Shown here: one piece after another, positions 17,705-27,963 of the stretch | Numbering within the stretch: position 1 is the stretch's first letter | Layout: every line of letters starts with the position of its first letter | From: Melioribacter roseus | Lineage (GTDB): Bacteria > Bacteroidota > Ignavibacteria > Ignavibacteriales > Melioribacteraceae | DNA length: 63,890 nucleotides | Assembly (NCBI GenBank): GCA_020722065.1 | Contig: DYLK01000015.1 | Location: forward strand, 1 to 63,890 | Direction: 5' to 3' | Made by a program: the position numbers and the translations under genes | Notes under the pieces: model-generated | The model's database searches: none | What the model saw: only the letters and a program-made list of their open reading frames with translations | Told to the model about the DNA's origin: nothing

Positions 17705-18461
17705 TTACTCCAACATCTTTTAAAATTTTTGCACTAAAGAAATTCCTAATAAACAAGTCGTTTGATTGTTTTATTTCATCAAACAAACCTTCTTTGTAAA
17801 TCTCGCCATCTTTTAAGAAAATTACACGATCAGCAATAATTTCAGCACAAATCAAATCGTGTGTAACAACAACAGAAGTCATTTTTAACTGATGTTGTAA
17901 AGATAAAATTAACTCACTTATTTCTTTTGAAGTAATTGGATCGAGTCCAGTTGTTGGTTCATCATAAAGAATTAATTCTGGTTCGGTAATTATTGTTCGA
18001 GCTAATGCAATTCTTTTTCTCATTCCGCCAGAAAGTTCAGCGGGCATTTTGTCAATTGCTGAAACCAAACCAACAAGTTCAAGCGTTTTGTTAATTTTCT
18101 CAATAATTTCTTTTTCAGATAGATTGAAAATTTTTTTTAGAGGAAAAGCCAGATTTTCGCGAACGGACATTGAATCATACAAAGCTCCACTTTGAAAAAG
18201 GAAGCCAATGTGTTTTCTGATTTGGATAATTTCTTTTGCTGAAAGAGAATTCAGATTTTTATTGCGGTAAAATATATTTCCACTATCTGGTTCTAATAAT
18301 TTAACAATTAGTTTAAGTAAAACACTTTTTCCCGTTCCGCTTCTTCCAAAAATTACTAAATTTTCGCCTTTATAAACATTAACTGAAATGTTTTTTAGTA
18401 CTTTATTTCTGTCAAAACTTTTTGAAACATTTTCGATATTCAACAAAATACTATCCATCAT
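17694..18461 (-). CDS. mlaF: MlaF-type ABC transporter ATPase
   Basis: This 255-residue ATP-binding subunit should power MlaE/MlaD lipid transport. The Walker A GRSGTGKS is at 39-46, the signature LSGGMRKRIALART at about 143-156 and the Walker B ILYDEPTTGLDP at about 163-174, with the switch His in VVTHDL. The LSGGM-R-KR form is typical of MlaF-type ATPases. The start overlaps the mlaE stop (ATGA), which indicates coupled translation. Confidence 0.93.
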   Translation of the reverse strand: MMDSILLNIENVSKSFDRNKVLKNISVNVYKGENLVIFGRSGTGKSVLLKLIVKLLEPDSGNIFYRNKNLNSLSAKEIIQIRKHIGFLFQSGALYDSMSVRENLAFPLKKIFNLSEKEIIEKINKTLELVGLVSAIDKMPAELSGGMRKRIALARTIITEPELILYDEPTTGLDPITSKEISELILSLQHQLKMTSVVVTHDLICAEIIADRVIFLKDGEIYKEGLFDEIKQSNDLFIRNFFSAKILKDVGVSDV

Positions 18462-19252
18462 AATATCATTGAGATTTTTACTAAAATCATATCAACCAAA
18501 AGGATAAGCAACGAAGAAATTACAACAGAAGTTGTAGTAGATCTTCCAACGCCAACGGTTCCGCCTTCTGTTGTGTAACCTTGAAAAGCACCAACTATTC
18601 CAACAATAAATCCAAAAAAGAATGTTTTGATAAGTCCAGCAGAAATGTCTCCCAAATCAAGAAATGAAGTAACAGAATTAAAAAAATAAATAAGGTTCAT
18701 TTGTTCTTCAATTAGTAAAGCTAAAAATGAGCCTAATAAACTAATGAAAATCACATAAATTGTAAGAAGAGGAAGAATGAAAGTAGTTGCAATTACACGA
18801 GTTACAACCAAAAATTTGAAAGGATTTGTCCCCGAAACTTCCATTGCATCAATTTGTTCAGTTACTTTCATCGAGCCAATTTCTGCTCCGATGCCCGAAC
18901 TAACTCTTCCAGCAAATAACAATGCGGTTAAAATTGGAGCGAATTCCCGTAAAATTGAAATTCCAACAGAAGCGGGAATAAAATCGGTGGCTCCAAATGG
19001 TTCAAGAATAAAATAACTTTGTAAAGCCAACACAAATCCGATAATAATTCCCATAGTTCCAACAATTGGCAAACTTTTTAGCCCAAAATCATACATTTGT
19101 TTCTTGGTTTCTTCAATTTCATAAGGAGGAACAAGCATTTCTTTGAAGAAATGAATTGTAAAAATTGCCAATCCACTTAAAAGTAAAAAGAAATTGAGCA
19201 ATTTCTCGGTTAAACTTAAATTCATGCTATGTTTAATTTTGGGTAAATTCAT
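18458..19252 (-). CDS. mlaE: MlaE-family ABC transporter permease
   Basis: This 264-residue inner-membrane permease has about five hydrophobic segments. The family pattern is FILEPFGATDFIPASVGISILREFAPILTALLFAGRVSSGIGAEIGSMKVTEQIDAMEVSG, seen here at about 80-145. The C-terminal part contains GFIVGIVGAFQGY and GVGRSTTTSVV. It starts the mlaEFD cluster and lies 41 bases after yraN. The rnhB-yraN-mlaEFD genes probably form one minus-strand transcript. Confidence 0.94.
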   Translation of the reverse strand: MNLPKIKHSMNLSLTEKLLNFFLLLSGLAIFTIHFFKEMLVPPYEIEETKKQMYDFGLKSLPIVGTMGIIIGFVLALQSYFILEPFGATDFIPASVGISILREFAPILTALLFAGRVSSGIGAEIGSMKVTEQIDAMEVSGTNPFKFLVVTRVIATTFILPLLTIYVIFISLLGSFLALLIEEQMNLIYFFNSVTSFLDLGDISAGLIKTFFFGFIVGIVGAFQGYTTEGGTVGVGRSTTTSVVISSLLILLVDMILVKISMIL

Positions 19253-19293
19253 AATATTTTTTAATTAATTAAAGATAACATTTAAGGAACAAA

Positions 19294-19656
19294 CTAGAAA
19301 GCATTTTCAAGATGCTCAATATGATGTAGATTGTTTTCATACATCACTAAAATAGAATCAAAACGAATTTCTTCGAATGTGAGTTTATCGGCAAATTCAA
19401 AAATGAAAGATTCTGCAATTTTTCGGATTTGTTTCTGTTTTTTGGGATCGATAGCATATTTGATATCGCCATAATTATCATTTCTTCTTGTTTTTACTTC
19501 TACAAATACAAGAATATTTTCTTTTACTGCAATTACATCAATCTCGCCGTGAGAAAAACGGTAATTCCTTTGAATAATTCTATAACCTAATTTTTCCAAA
19601 TAAATAACAGCTTGATTTTCGCCAATTAATCCAATTTCTTGATTTCTTTTTACCAT
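19294..19656 (-). CDS. YraN/UPF0102-family protein
   Basis: This is a 120-residue protein with a restriction-endonuclease-like fold. The family core is GLIGENQAVIYLEKLGYRI (about 8-26), then HGEIDVIAVKENILVFVEVKTRRN (E-x-D...E-x-K), which matches the PD-(D/E)xK nuclease motif. Its biological function is unsettled. It sits downstream of rnhB, a pairing common in bacteria. I prefer the start at 19656; an in-frame ATG at 19689 would add 11 residues and leave one base to rnhB. Confidence 0.88.
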   Translation of the reverse strand: MVKRNQEIGLIGENQAVIYLEKLGYRIIQRNYRFSHGEIDVIAVKENILVFVEVKTRRNDNYGDIKYAIDPKKQKQIRKIAESFIFEFADKLTFEEIRFDSILVMYENNLHHIEHLENAF

Positions 19657-19690
19657 TGTTTGAATTGCTTTTACCTTACAATAATGCAAA

Positions 19691-20290
19691 TTAATCTATA
19701 ATCTTTCTTAGAAATTTTTTTCTGTGATGTTCTGTAACTCCAAATTCCCGAATAGCTTCAATGTGCTGTTTTGTTCCATAACCTTTGTTTTTATCCCAAT
19801 GATATTTTGGAAAAGATTTGCTTAATTCTGCCATTATTTTGTCTCTTGTAACTTTTGCAAGAATTGACGCGGCGGCGATAACAAAAGATTTTTCATCTCC
19901 TTTAACAATTGTTTTAAGCGGAATTTGTGTCTTGAAACTCTGATTTCCATCAACTAATATCAAATCAATTTTGTTAGAACATTTTTCAATTGATTTTTGC
20001 ATACCAAATAAACTTGCTCTTAAAATATTCATTTCTTCAATTTCTTGAACAGAAATTACTTCAATTTTGACCTCAACAGCTTTTTCGATTATCAGATTAA
20101 AAAGATATTCCCTTTTTTTTGCAGAAAGTTGTTTCGAATCGTTAATTCCATCAATAAAAGTATTTTGGGAAAACACAGCACAAGCCGCAATAACGGGACC
20201 AGCAAGTGGACCACGTCCAGCTTCATCTACTCCGGCAAGAAACTGGACATTTTCATTGTAAAATTGATTGTCAAATTCTTTAAGAAACAT
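19691..20290 (-). CDS. rnhB: Ribonuclease HII
   Basis: RNase HII removes ribonucleotides and RNA primers from DNA-RNA hybrids. The 199-residue length is typical. The N-terminal catalytic motif is GVDEAGRGPLAGPVIAACAVF (D and E of the active site, about 20-40). LILVDGNQ supplies another acidic residue, and AAASILAKVTRD matches the conserved A-S-I-x-A-K segment. HWDKNKGYGTKQHIEAI and TEHHRKKF lie at the C-terminus. It is the first gene of the minus-strand group and diverges from the large glycan operon. Confidence 0.96.
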   Translation of the reverse strand: MFLKEFDNQFYNENVQFLAGVDEAGRGPLAGPVIAACAVFSQNTFIDGINDSKQLSAKKREYLFNLIIEKAVEVKIEVISVQEIEEMNILRASLFGMQKSIEKCSNKIDLILVDGNQSFKTQIPLKTIVKGDEKSFVIAAASILAKVTRDKIMAELSKSFPKYHWDKNKGYGTKQHIEAIREFGVTEHHRKKFLRKIID

Positions 20291-20542
20291 AATTAAAATA
20301 ATTTGTTATTTGTCGTATTAAAAATACTCAAATAAATTGAAATAGAATTTTTGGAAATTTAGTAAAAGAGAGCATAAATATTGGCTAATATTACGCAACT
20401 GACTAATTATAAGTTTATATATCTTCGCTGATTATTAGTGTTTTGGTAAAAATGTTTAATTTTAATCAAATTTTTATAAAGAAGATTGTTGATTACAATT
20501 TGGCTCAATTGTTGCAACAAGCATATAAAATTTATGGATTTT

Positions 20543-21619
20543 ATGAGACAAGTTGTTACGATTACGGGGATTCGTCCAGATTTTATTAGAATGAGCAAGG
20601 TTTTTGAAAAACTTGATGCTTATTTTGAACATATTATGATTCATACTGGGCAGCATTATGATGATGAATTGAGTAAAATATTCTTCGATGAATTGAATAT
20701 CAGAAAACCAGATTTTACTTTATCAACAGGGAAAAATAGCACTACTCATTATGAGCAACTTTCATATCTTTCAACAGAAATAATTCGTCTGCTACAAAAT
20801 CAAAAAATTCAACCAGAAATTATTCTTTTCCTTGGCGATTCACATTCAGCAGTTGCAAGTTTGCCTTTATTTAAGGAAGGTTATAAAATTGGTCACATCG
20901 AAGGCGGAATGCGTTCTTATGATAGAAGAATGCCAGAAGAAGTAAATAGAGTTGTGTGCGATTACTGTTCCGACCAAGTTTTTGTTTACACTCCACTTTA
21001 TAAAGAGCGTTTGCTAAAAGAAAACAAACCAGCAGAACAAATCCACATTGTTGGGAACACGATAGTAGAAATTGTAAATCAATATATGCCAAGTGGAAAA
21101 AGGACAAAAGATTTTCTTGTGGCGGATATTCACCGAAATGAGAATTTGAGTTCAGTAGAGCAATTCAATCACATATTGGAATATTTGGATTCCGTTGGGG
21201 AAAAATTGAATTTACCCGTGAAACTTGTAAAATTCAATCGTGGAATGAAGTTAATTGAACAATATAATCTACTTGAAAACAAAAAAAACATTGAGCTTGT
21301 CGGTCCTTATGGATTTTTGAAATATCTCGATTTTCAATACAATGCTTTTGGTGTAATTTCAGATTCGGGAACAAGCCAAGAAGAATGCCCGCTTCTCGGA
21401 GTTCCAGTTGCTGTTCCACGGAATTTTACAGAACGACCAGAATCAATGGAAAATGGAAATAGTATTTTGGTTGGCGAAACAAATTCAATCGAAGAAATGA
21501 GAGAAAAAACAATCAACTTCTTTGAAAATTATTCCATTTCTCCCAAACAATTAGAATGGCTTGGAGATGGAACAACATCACAAAAAATAATCGATATTCT
21601 TAAAAAGGAATTATTATGA
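20543..21619 (+). CDS. wecB: UDP-N-acetylglucosamine 2-epimerase-like enzyme (WecB family)
   Basis: This is a 359-residue GT-B-fold epimerase. The family start RQVVTITGIRPDFIRMSKV corresponds to the usual GTRPE motif, followed by IMIHTGQHYDDELS. GHIEGGMRSYDRRMPEEVNRVVCD replaces the usual HVEAGLRS...PEE-N, and FTERPESMENG matches TERPE. Small deviations (GIRPD, HIEGGMRS) suggest a substrate other than the classical UDP-GlcNAc. An ATG at 20534 is also possible; a TTG at 20486 would add unlike residues. This is the first gene of the 17-gene glycan operon. The 252 bases before it show no exact Bacteroidota promoter. Confidence 0.85.
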   Translation: MRQVVTITGIRPDFIRMSKVFEKLDAYFEHIMIHTGQHYDDELSKIFFDELNIRKPDFTLSTGKNSTTHYEQLSYLSTEIIRLLQNQKIQPEIILFLGDSHSAVASLPLFKEGYKIGHIEGGMRSYDRRMPEEVNRVVCDYCSDQVFVYTPLYKERLLKENKPAEQIHIVGNTIVEIVNQYMPSGKRTKDFLVADIHRNENLSSVEQFNHILEYLDSVGEKLNLPVKLVKFNRGMKLIEQYNLLENKKNIELVGPYGFLKYLDFQYNAFGVISDSGTSQEECPLLGVPVAVPRNFTERPESMENGNSILVGETNSIEEMREKTINFFENYSISPKQLEWLGDGTTSQKIIDILKKELL

Positions 21620-22581
21620 AAAATGTTCTAATCGTTGGCGGCGCTGGCTATGTTGGTGGTGCAATTACGGATTTATTGATTGAAAGTCAGCAATTTAATG
21701 TTCGAGTTTATGATTCAATTTTATATGAAGATTCATTCCGAAAACCAGTGGATTTTGTTTATGGCGATGTTCGAAACACTGAATTAATCGATAAACAGCT
21801 AAAATGGGCAGATGCAGTTGTTTGGCTTGCCGCAATTGTTGGCGATGGTGCTTGCCAAGTTAATCCAACTTTAACTCGACAAATTAATCAAGAATCAGTT
21901 TGTCGGCTTGCAGATAATTACAACGGACGAATTATTTTCATGTCCACTTGTTCGGTTTATGGAGCACAAGATGCAATTTTAGATGAAAGTTCGCCAACAA
22001 ATCCGCTTTCCCTTTATGCCCAGACAAAATTAGAATCTGAAAAATGTTTGAAACATAAGAATGCAATAATTTTTAGATTGGGAACACTTTTTGGCGTTGG
22101 CGATTTGTATTCGAGAATTCGTTTGGACTTGGTAGTAAATATTCTAACTGTAAAAGCTCACACAGAAGGGAAAATTACGGTTTTTGGTGGCGACCAATTT
22201 CGTCCGCTTTTACACGTAAAAGATGTTGCTCGAGCAGTTCTGATGAATCTTGAAAGTGAGCATAAAGGAATTTTCAATCTTCATCGACAAAATGTACGAA
22301 TAATCGATTTAGCTTATCAAGTTAGAAATCACTTCCCCGATATGCAAATAATTCACACAGAAATGCCATTTCAAGACACAAGAAATTATCGTGTGTCAAG
22401 CCAAAAAGCAAAAGAAATTTTGGGATTTGAAGCCATTCACACAATTGACGAAGGAATTGGCGAGCTAAAATATCTTGTCGAAACTAAAAGAATAAAAGAT
22501 TTGGAAAGTCCGAGATATTCAAACGCAAAATTTTTAAGTGAACAAGTTGAATTCAAAGAAAAAGAGATAGTAAATGGATAG
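21616..22581 (+). CDS. NAD-dependent nucleotide-sugar epimerase/dehydratase (extended SDR)
   Basis: This 321-residue protein has a Rossmann GGAGYVGGAI at 8-17. The SDR active site is in MSTCSVYG and YAQTKLESEK (Tyr and Lys), and the substrate domain includes FRPLLHVKDVARAV. It probably acts on a nucleotide sugar made by or for the WecB-like enzyme upstream, whose stop codon it overlaps by 4 bp. The reaction (epimerase, dehydratase or reductase) cannot be fixed from sequence alone. AAGGA lies just upstream of the start. Confidence 0.88.
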   Translation: MKNVLIVGGAGYVGGAITDLLIESQQFNVRVYDSILYEDSFRKPVDFVYGDVRNTELIDKQLKWADAVVWLAAIVGDGACQVNPTLTRQINQESVCRLADNYNGRIIFMSTCSVYGAQDAILDESSPTNPLSLYAQTKLESEKCLKHKNAIIFRLGTLFGVGDLYSRIRLDLVVNILTVKAHTEGKITVFGGDQFRPLLHVKDVARAVLMNLESEHKGIFNLHRQNVRIIDLAYQVRNHFPDMQIIHTEMPFQDTRNYRVSSQKAKEILGFEAIHTIDEGIGELKYLVETKRIKDLESPRYSNAKFLSEQVEFKEKEIVNG

Positions 22582-23017
22582 TCAAATTAAATTAATAAAA
22601 GGCGGATTGTCGGTTGATGACCGCGGAACGGTTTCATTTGTAAATGATTTCAATTTTGAAAATGTGAAACGTTTCTATTCTGTCGAAAATCATAAAAATG
22701 GATTTATCAGAGCTTGGCACGCTCATAAAAACGAAGCAAAATATGTTCTTGCGGTAAAAGGCTCGGCTTTGGTTTGTGCTGTTGAAATTGACAATTGGGA
22801 AAATCCATCAAAAGAATTAAATGTTCACAGATTTGTTTTGTCTGAAAAATCACCTTCAGTTTTATATATTCCAAAAGGCTTTGCAAATGGATTTATGTCG
22901 TTATCTGAAGATGCCAAATTGTTGTTCTTTTCAACATCAACATTACAAGAAAGTTTAAACGATGATTTCCGATTTGATGCAAAATATTGGAATCCTTGGC
23001 AAGTTGAGGAGAGATAA
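22574..23017 (+). CDS. RmlC/WxcM-like cupin sugar-nucleotide isomerase
   Basis: This 147-residue cupin resembles dTDP-4-dehydrorhamnose 3,5-epimerase and FdtA/WxcM-type ketoisomerases. Visible features are DDRGTVSFVNDF, the His-bearing IRAWHAHKNEAKYVLAVKGSA strand pair (HAHK) and LYIPKGFANGFMSLSEDAKLLFFST. It likely acts on a 4-keto sugar intermediate between the flanking SDR enzymes. It overlaps the upstream gene by 8 bp. It is shorter than RmlC (about 180), closer to the WxcM/FdtA size. Confidence 0.78.
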   Translation: MDSQIKLIKGGLSVDDRGTVSFVNDFNFENVKRFYSVENHKNGFIRAWHAHKNEAKYVLAVKGSALVCAVEIDNWENPSKELNVHRFVLSEKSPSVLYIPKGFANGFMSLSEDAKLLFFSTSTLQESLNDDFRFDAKYWNPWQVEER

Positions 23018-23020
23018 AAA

Positions 23021-23836
23021 ATGAATATTACAGTTTTTGGGGCAAATGGAATGCTTGGTTTTGCAGTTGCAGAATATTTAGAACGACAAGGAAATAATGT
23101 TATCAGAGTTTCGAGAAACAACTTTGATATCGCTAAAGAAGATCATTCTGAAATTGAACAATTCTTAAAAGAAAGTAATTACGCAGTAAATTGTGCAGGA
23201 GTTATAAAACCAAGAATTAAAGATATGTCAATTGAAAATGTTTTAACCGTAAATTCACTTTTCCCAAAGAATTTTGCACGAATTTGCAATAAAATGGGAG
23301 TAAAATCTTTCCACGTTACAACAGATTGCGTTTATACAGGCAAAAGAGGAAATTACGATGAAAATGATTTGTTTGATGCTGATGATTTGTATGGACTTTC
23401 AAAAAATGGCGGCGATTTTTCCCACACAATGGTTTTACGAACTTCGATAATCGGCGAAGAAATTAATCAAAATCGTTCACTTTTAGAGTGGGCAAAAAGC
23501 CAAAAAGGAAAGACAGTTTTTGGGTTTGTAAATCATTTGTGGAATGGAGTAACAACTTTGGAATTCGCAAAAACTATTGAACATATTATTCAACACAAAA
23601 TGTATGACCAAAAATTATATCACATTCATTCACCACATTCTGTAACAAAATTTGAATTGTTAGAAATTTTTGATAGAGTTTATAATCTGAAATTAGATAT
23701 AAAAGCCAGAGAATCGGCGGATTCAGTTGACAGGACATTGTCATCAATCTACAAATTGAGTGATAAAATCGTAACAAAATCAATAGAAACACAAGTTGCT
23801 GAAATGAAAGAATTTTTTGAAAAAGTGAAACAATGA
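23021..23836 (+). CDS. RmlD-like sugar-nucleotide reductase (SDR)
   Basis: This 271-residue protein resembles dTDP-4-dehydrorhamnose reductases. It has [16 protein letters not shown] at the N-terminus, [42 protein letters not shown] (catalytic Tyr-x3-Lys) and [10 protein letters not shown]. It should reduce a 4-keto group using NAD(P)H. It lies three bases after the cupin gene and overlaps the next gene by 4 bp. Confidence 0.85.
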   Translation: MNITVFGANGMLGFAVAEYLERQGNNVIRVSRNNFDIAKEDHSEIEQFLKESNYAVNCAGVIKPRIKDMSIENVLTVNSLFPKNFARICNKMGVKSFHVTTDCVYTGKRGNYDENDLFDADDLYGLSKNGGDFSHTMVLRTSIIGEEINQNRSLLEWAKSQKGKTVFGFVNHLWNGVTTLEFAKTIEHIIQHKMYDQKLYHIHSPHSVTKFELLEIFDRVYNLKLDIKARESADSVDRTLSSIYKLSDKIVTKSIETQVAEMKEFFEKVKQ

Positions 23837-24792
23837 TGATTACAAATAAGAAAATCTTTATTACAGGTGGCGCTGGCTTTATAGGCTCAACTATTGTTAA
23901 AAAACTGATTGATGATAACGAAATAGTTATTTTTGATAATCTTTCAAGGAATGCAATTAAAAATGATCCTATCTTAAATCATCCAAATTTACAATTTATT
24001 GAAGGCGATGTTTTGGATTTCGCAAAAGTTAAAGTAGCAATGAAAGAGTCCGAAATTATTATTCATTGTGCCGCAATTGCTGGAATAGACACAGTTGTTC
24101 TTCGTCCAGTAAGCACAATGGAAGTAAATATGTTAGGATCGGCGAATGTTTTGCGGGCGGCAAACAACTTACAAAATTGTGAACGAGTTGTTTGTTTTTC
24201 TACTAGCGAAGTTTTCGGAAGTCACGCCTATAATTCCGCAGAAAGCGACCAAACCGTAATTGGAAGTATTGGCGAAGCGCGTTGGACTTATGCTGTGGGA
24301 AAACTTGCCGAAGAACATCTTGCAATTGCATACTACAATCAATTTAAATTACCAGCAACAGTTTTGCGACCGTTTAATATTTATGGACCTGGGCAGGTTG
24401 GTGAAGGTGCGTTGAGCATTTTTATTCAAAGAGCTTTGAAAAATCAAAAAATAGAAATTCATGGCGATGGTTCGCAAATTCGTGCTTGGCTTTATATTGA
24501 TGATATGGTAGATGGAGTTTTGAAATCGATTACTGAAAAAAAAGCAATTGGCGAAAGTTTTAATATCGGAAATAAACGAACAATTACAACAATTTATGGT
24601 TTGGCAAATACTGTAGTACGAGTGTTAAATTCAAAATCCGAGATTGTCTTTACTAATAAACACTTTGCCGATATTGAGCTTAGAATTCCATCTGTCGAAA
24701 AAGCAAAAGAAATTCTCGGATTTGAAGCAAAAATTGATTTGGAAGAAGGAATTAAACGCACTGCCCAATTTTATGAAGGACGAATGAAATGA
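23833..24792 (+). CDS. NAD-dependent epimerase/dehydratase (GalE/UXS-like extended SDR)
   Basis: This 319-residue protein has the [14 protein letters not shown] nucleotide fold at about 8-21, [18 protein letters not shown], the FSTSEVFG active-site strand and a Tyr-x3-Lys in [22 protein letters not shown] and [18 protein letters not shown] are characteristic of UDP-glucose epimerases, 4,6-dehydratases and UDP-glucuronate decarboxylases. It is the third SDR of the cluster and is distinct from the 21616 product. The start overlaps the rmlD-like stop. Confidence 0.88.
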   Translation: MMITNKKIFITGGAGFIGSTIVKKLIDDNEIVIFDNLSRNAIKNDPILNHPNLQFIEGDVLDFAKVKVAMKESEIIIHCAAIAGIDTVVLRPVSTMEVNMLGSANVLRAANNLQNCERVVCFSTSEVFGSHAYNSAESDQTVIGSIGEARWTYAVGKLAEEHLAIAYYNQFKLPATVLRPFNIYGPGQVGEGALSIFIQRALKNQKIEIHGDGSQIRAWLYIDDMVDGVLKSITEKKAIGESFNIGNKRTITTIYGLANTVVRVLNSKSEIVFTNKHFADIELRIPSVEKAKEILGFEAKIDLEEGIKRTAQFYEGRMK

Positions 24793-25892
24793 TTAATCTT
24801 TCGAAAGTGGAAATTTCAGAAAGTGAATTAATTGCTGTTTCAAATTCCTTGCAAAGCGGTTGGTTAGTTCAAGGTGAAAATGTTAAACTTTTTGAAAAAT
24901 CTATTTCAGAATACATAAATGCTAAAAATGTAATTGCGGTTTCAAGTGGAACTGCGGCTCTTCATCTTGCAATTTTGGCTCTTGGAATTGGTGAAAATGA
25001 TGAAGTAATTTTGCCAAGTTTTACTTTTCCAGCGACTGCAAATGTTGTTTCGCTTTCGAACGCTATCCCCGTACTTGTTGATATTGACTTAAAAACTTTC
25101 AACATTGATGTTGCAAAAATTGAAGAAAAGATTACAAAAAGAACAAGAGCCATAATGCCCGTTCATCAATTTGGTTTGGCGGCAAATATTGACGAAATCA
25201 AACAAATTGCAAGAAAACACTCGCTTTTTGTTGTCGAAGATGCGGCTTGTGCTTTGGGGTCAAAGCATAATGGCGGTTTCTGCGGAAATATTGGTGATTT
25301 AGGTTGCTTCAGTTTTCATCCAAGGAAAGTTATTACAACAGGCGAAGGTGGAGCAATTGCAACAAATAATGATGAATTAGCCGAAAAGATTAGATTATTG
25401 CGAAATCATGGAATTTTTCGAGTAAATGAAAAAATTGATTTTACTGAAATTGGTTTTAATTATAGAATGACAGATTTTCAGGGTGCGTTGGGGAAAATTC
25501 AAATGACAAGGTTAAAAGACTTTATTGATAACCGAAGAAGAATTGCACGATTTTATAAGGAAAATCTAAAAGATTTTGAATTTGTAACCTTGCCAAATTC
25601 GGAAGAAGAAAGCACGCACATTTATCAAACTTATCATATTCTTCTAAACGAGAAAATTAATCGCGATTTACTAATTTCGAAACTGAAAGAAAAGAAAATT
25701 GAAACAAACTACGGCGCTTCGAACTTGAGTGTTTTAACTTCACTTAAAAAATATGCTAAAAATGAAGTTTTTAGAAATTCACAAATTGCTTTTCAGCAAG
25801 GTTTGGCTTTGCCAATTTTCCCATCGCTTACTGAAAACGAAATCATATTTGTTTGTGAAAATCTTAAATCAACAATTCTTGAGATAATTTAG
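24789..25892 (+). CDS. DegT/DnrJ/EryC1/StrS-family sugar aminotransferase
   Basis: This is a 367-residue PLP enzyme. The conserved internal-aldimine lysine is K180 in [16 protein letters not shown], and the PLP-contacting [15 protein letters not shown] precedes it. [18 protein letters not shown] binds the phosphate, and [13 protein letters not shown] is the usual family strand. It transfers an amino group to a keto sugar nucleotide and so supplies an amino sugar. This explains why acyltransferase-like enzymes follow in the operon. The ATGA overlap with the upstream SDR supports a shared pathway. Confidence 0.94.
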   Translation: MINLSKVEISESELIAVSNSLQSGWLVQGENVKLFEKSISEYINAKNVIAVSSGTAALHLAILALGIGENDEVILPSFTFPATANVVSLSNAIPVLVDIDLKTFNIDVAKIEEKITKRTRAIMPVHQFGLAANIDEIKQIARKHSLFVVEDAACALGSKHNGGFCGNIGDLGCFSFHPRKVITTGEGGAIATNNDELAEKIRLLRNHGIFRVNEKIDFTEIGFNYRMTDFQGALGKIQMTRLKDFIDNRRRIARFYKENLKDFEFVTLPNSEEESTHIYQTYHILLNEKINRDLLISKLKEKKIETNYGASNLSVLTSLKKYAKNEVFRNSQIAFQQGLALPIFPSLTENEIIFVCENLKSTILEII

Positions 25893-25893
25893 A

Positions 25894-26949
25894 ATGAAAT
25901 ATCAAGTTGAAATATCGAAAGAAATTCCAAATGATAATCTTGAATTCCTTGCTCAATCTGATTATTTAATTCAGCAATCAGCAAGTTGGGTAAATGTTGT
26001 GAAATCTGTAGAAGATGATGAAAATTATTTTATTGTTGCCAAAGATGAAAATGATAAAACTTGTGGAATGTTGTCGGTTTTTCTACATGAAAATCAATAT
26101 GGGAATTTGCTAATTTCTGTCCCTTCGTTTGGTGGCTACGGTGGCGTTATTGTAAAAAATGATGAAAATTCCGAAGAAATTCACAAATTACTTTTGACTG
26201 AAATGATAGATTTTGCAAAAAAAAAGAATTGTGTTTTGGCAACTATTTCTACTCCACCATTTTTTGAACAAAAATCATTTTATGATAAATTTTTCCAGCC
26301 GGAATTTATTAAAGAGAATTTTTATCATTTTTTCAATTTAAAAGAAGATTTTCTTGATTCATTCAACAGCAAGCAAAGAAACAATTTTAAGCGAAATATG
26401 AAAATTGCAATGGGAAATGGTTTACATTTCGAAATTTCAGATAATATAGAAAATCTCGAAAATTGGCACAAAATTCACAAAAAAAGAATGAACGAAATTT
26501 TAGCCAAACCAATTGATTTGCAATTTTTTAAGTCAATTTTTAGCAATCTTGAATTCCAGAAAACGTTTTGGTTTGCAATTATAAAGAAAGATAAACAAAT
26601 TATTTGCGGTGGAATTTTTATAGGAAACGAAAAAGTTGTAGATATTTTTATGCTTAGCGCCGATTCTGATTACTTTAAAATGAATGCTAATACTTTTCTG
26701 ATTTATAATGCGTTGGATTTTTTTAAGTCAAAAAATATTCAATATCTCAATTTTCAATCAAGTCCTTCAGAAGAATCTGGAACATTTAATTATAAAAAGA
26801 ATTGGGCTGCAAAATTAGATTATCATCGATATTTAACAAAAATTACTGGCGATATTTCAAAAATCAAAAAATTATCAGTGCAACAATTAAAAGCAAACTA
26901 TGGAACTCATTACGTTTTGCCTTATAACGAATTAGAAAGCGAGAAATAA
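25894..26949 (+). CDS. FemAB/GNAT-like acyl- or aminoacyltransferase
   Basis: This 351-residue protein has the two-lobed GNAT layout of FemAB-type transferases (GNAT_acetyltransf_6-like). A conserved SVPSFGGYGGVIV lies in the first lobe (about 68-85). KQRNNFKRNMKIA (about 163-175) fits the basic FemAB helix, and the second lobe holds ICGGIFIGNEKVVDIFMLSAD followed by LNFQSSPSEESGTFNYKKNWAAK. Such enzymes appear in exopolysaccharide and surface-glycan clusters, where they add acyl or aminoacyl groups. It follows the aminotransferase by one base, so N-acylation of the new amino sugar is a reasonable inference. Confidence 0.78.
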   Translation: MKYQVEISKEIPNDNLEFLAQSDYLIQQSASWVNVVKSVEDDENYFIVAKDENDKTCGMLSVFLHENQYGNLLISVPSFGGYGGVIVKNDENSEEIHKLLLTEMIDFAKKKNCVLATISTPPFFEQKSFYDKFFQPEFIKENFYHFFNLKEDFLDSFNSKQRNNFKRNMKIAMGNGLHFEISDNIENLENWHKIHKKRMNEILAKPIDLQFFKSIFSNLEFQKTFWFAIIKKDKQIICGGIFIGNEKVVDIFMLSADSDYFKMNANTFLIYNALDFFKSKNIQYLNFQSSPSEESGTFNYKKNWAAKLDYHRYLTKITGDISKIKKLSVQQLKANYGTHYVLPYNELESEK

Positions 26950-27963
26950 ATGGAATATGGTTTTTTAAGAAAAGAAGATGAATTTTTTCCGCCTATTTTA
27001 CACGTAGAAACAACAAATATCTGCAATTTGCGATGTATTCATTGTCCACATAACGATATTTATGCTGCGATTCCAGATTATAAGCCACAAAGTATAAAAT
27101 TTGATTTATGGAAAAAAATTGTTGATGAAGTTTGTCAATTCGATTCAACATTGCGATTAACCCCAGATGGCGAACCATTGATTCTTAAAGATTTTGTTGA
27201 GCAAGTAAAATATGTTCAAGAAAAAAAAGTTAAAACATTCGCTTTTAACACTCACGGAATGTTTTTGGAAAATGAAATTGCAGAAGTTCTTCTCGCTAAA
27301 TCAGAAACAAATATTGCTGTTGAAGTTAGTTTGGACGCATTATATAAAAATTCTTACGACAAAATTCGGTTGCAAAGTGATTATAATCGAGTTTTAAAAA
27401 ACATCTTCAATTTTGTTTATGAAAGAAATAAACGAAAAATTGAAAACGTAAAAATTATGGTAAGCATTGTCGCCCAGCCGGAAGTTTCAGAATCGGAAAT
27501 TAAGCTTTTTAACGAATTTTGGTCGCAAGTTGTAGATAAAGTAATTATTAGAAATTATGTTGATACAAAAGGTTTAACTCCAACAAAAGGAATTGATGAA
27601 CGCGAAGTTGAAAATCGCTGGCCTTGTTTGGTTGTATTTACTCGACTTGTGATAACATACGATGGCGGAATTAGATTTTGTCCCGACGATTGGCAGAAAT
27701 CAACTACAGTTGCAAACTTAAATAATGTTGAATCAATTCAATCCGTTTGGACTTCGCCACAATTGGTTGAACTTCGAAAAAATCATTTGGAACGAAAATT
27801 TTCGCATCCGACTTGTAAAAAATGTACGGATTGGAAAGTAATTCGTTGGGGAAGCGACTACACAAAAGCTCTATCAGATGTTTTTAGTGAAAACAAATCA
27901 GAAAGAGAAGATAATCTAAAATTCCTTTGGAAAAACGATTTGCAAAATGGAGGGAAAAAATGA
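26950..27963 (+). CDS. Radical SAM/SPASM-domain enzyme
   Basis: This 337-residue protein has the radical SAM cluster C25-N-L-R-C29-I-H-C32, with a preceding HVETTNICN strand. A SPASM-like C-terminus has IRFCPDDWQ and SHPTCKKCTDW cysteines for auxiliary cluster(s). Its position inside a nucleotide-sugar operon suggests a radical modification of a sugar or glycan, such as dehydrogenation or epimerisation, but the substrate is unknown. It starts on the base after the previous stop and overlaps the next start (ATGA). Confidence 0.87.
   Translation: MEYGFLRKEDEFFPPILHVETTNICNLRCIHCPHNDIYAAIPDYKPQSIKFDLWKKIVDEVCQFDSTLRLTPDGEPLILKDFVEQVKYVQEKKVKTFAFNTHGMFLENEIAEVLLAKSETNIAVEVSLDALYKNSYDKIRLQSDYNRVLKNIFNFVYERNKRKIENVKIMVSIVAQPEVSESEIKLFNEFWSQVVDKVIIRNYVDTKGLTPTKGIDEREVENRWPCLVVFTRLVITYDGGIRFCPDDWQKSTTVANLNNVESIQSVWTSPQLVELRKNHLERKFSHPTCKKCTDWKVIRWGSDYTKALSDVFSENKSEREDNLKFLWKNDLQNGGKK

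Noticed and set aside
20486-20542. N-terminal extension of the WecB-like protein from TTG
   Set aside because: Family homology begins at the ATG near 20543 (RQVVTITG), and the extension carries no domain.
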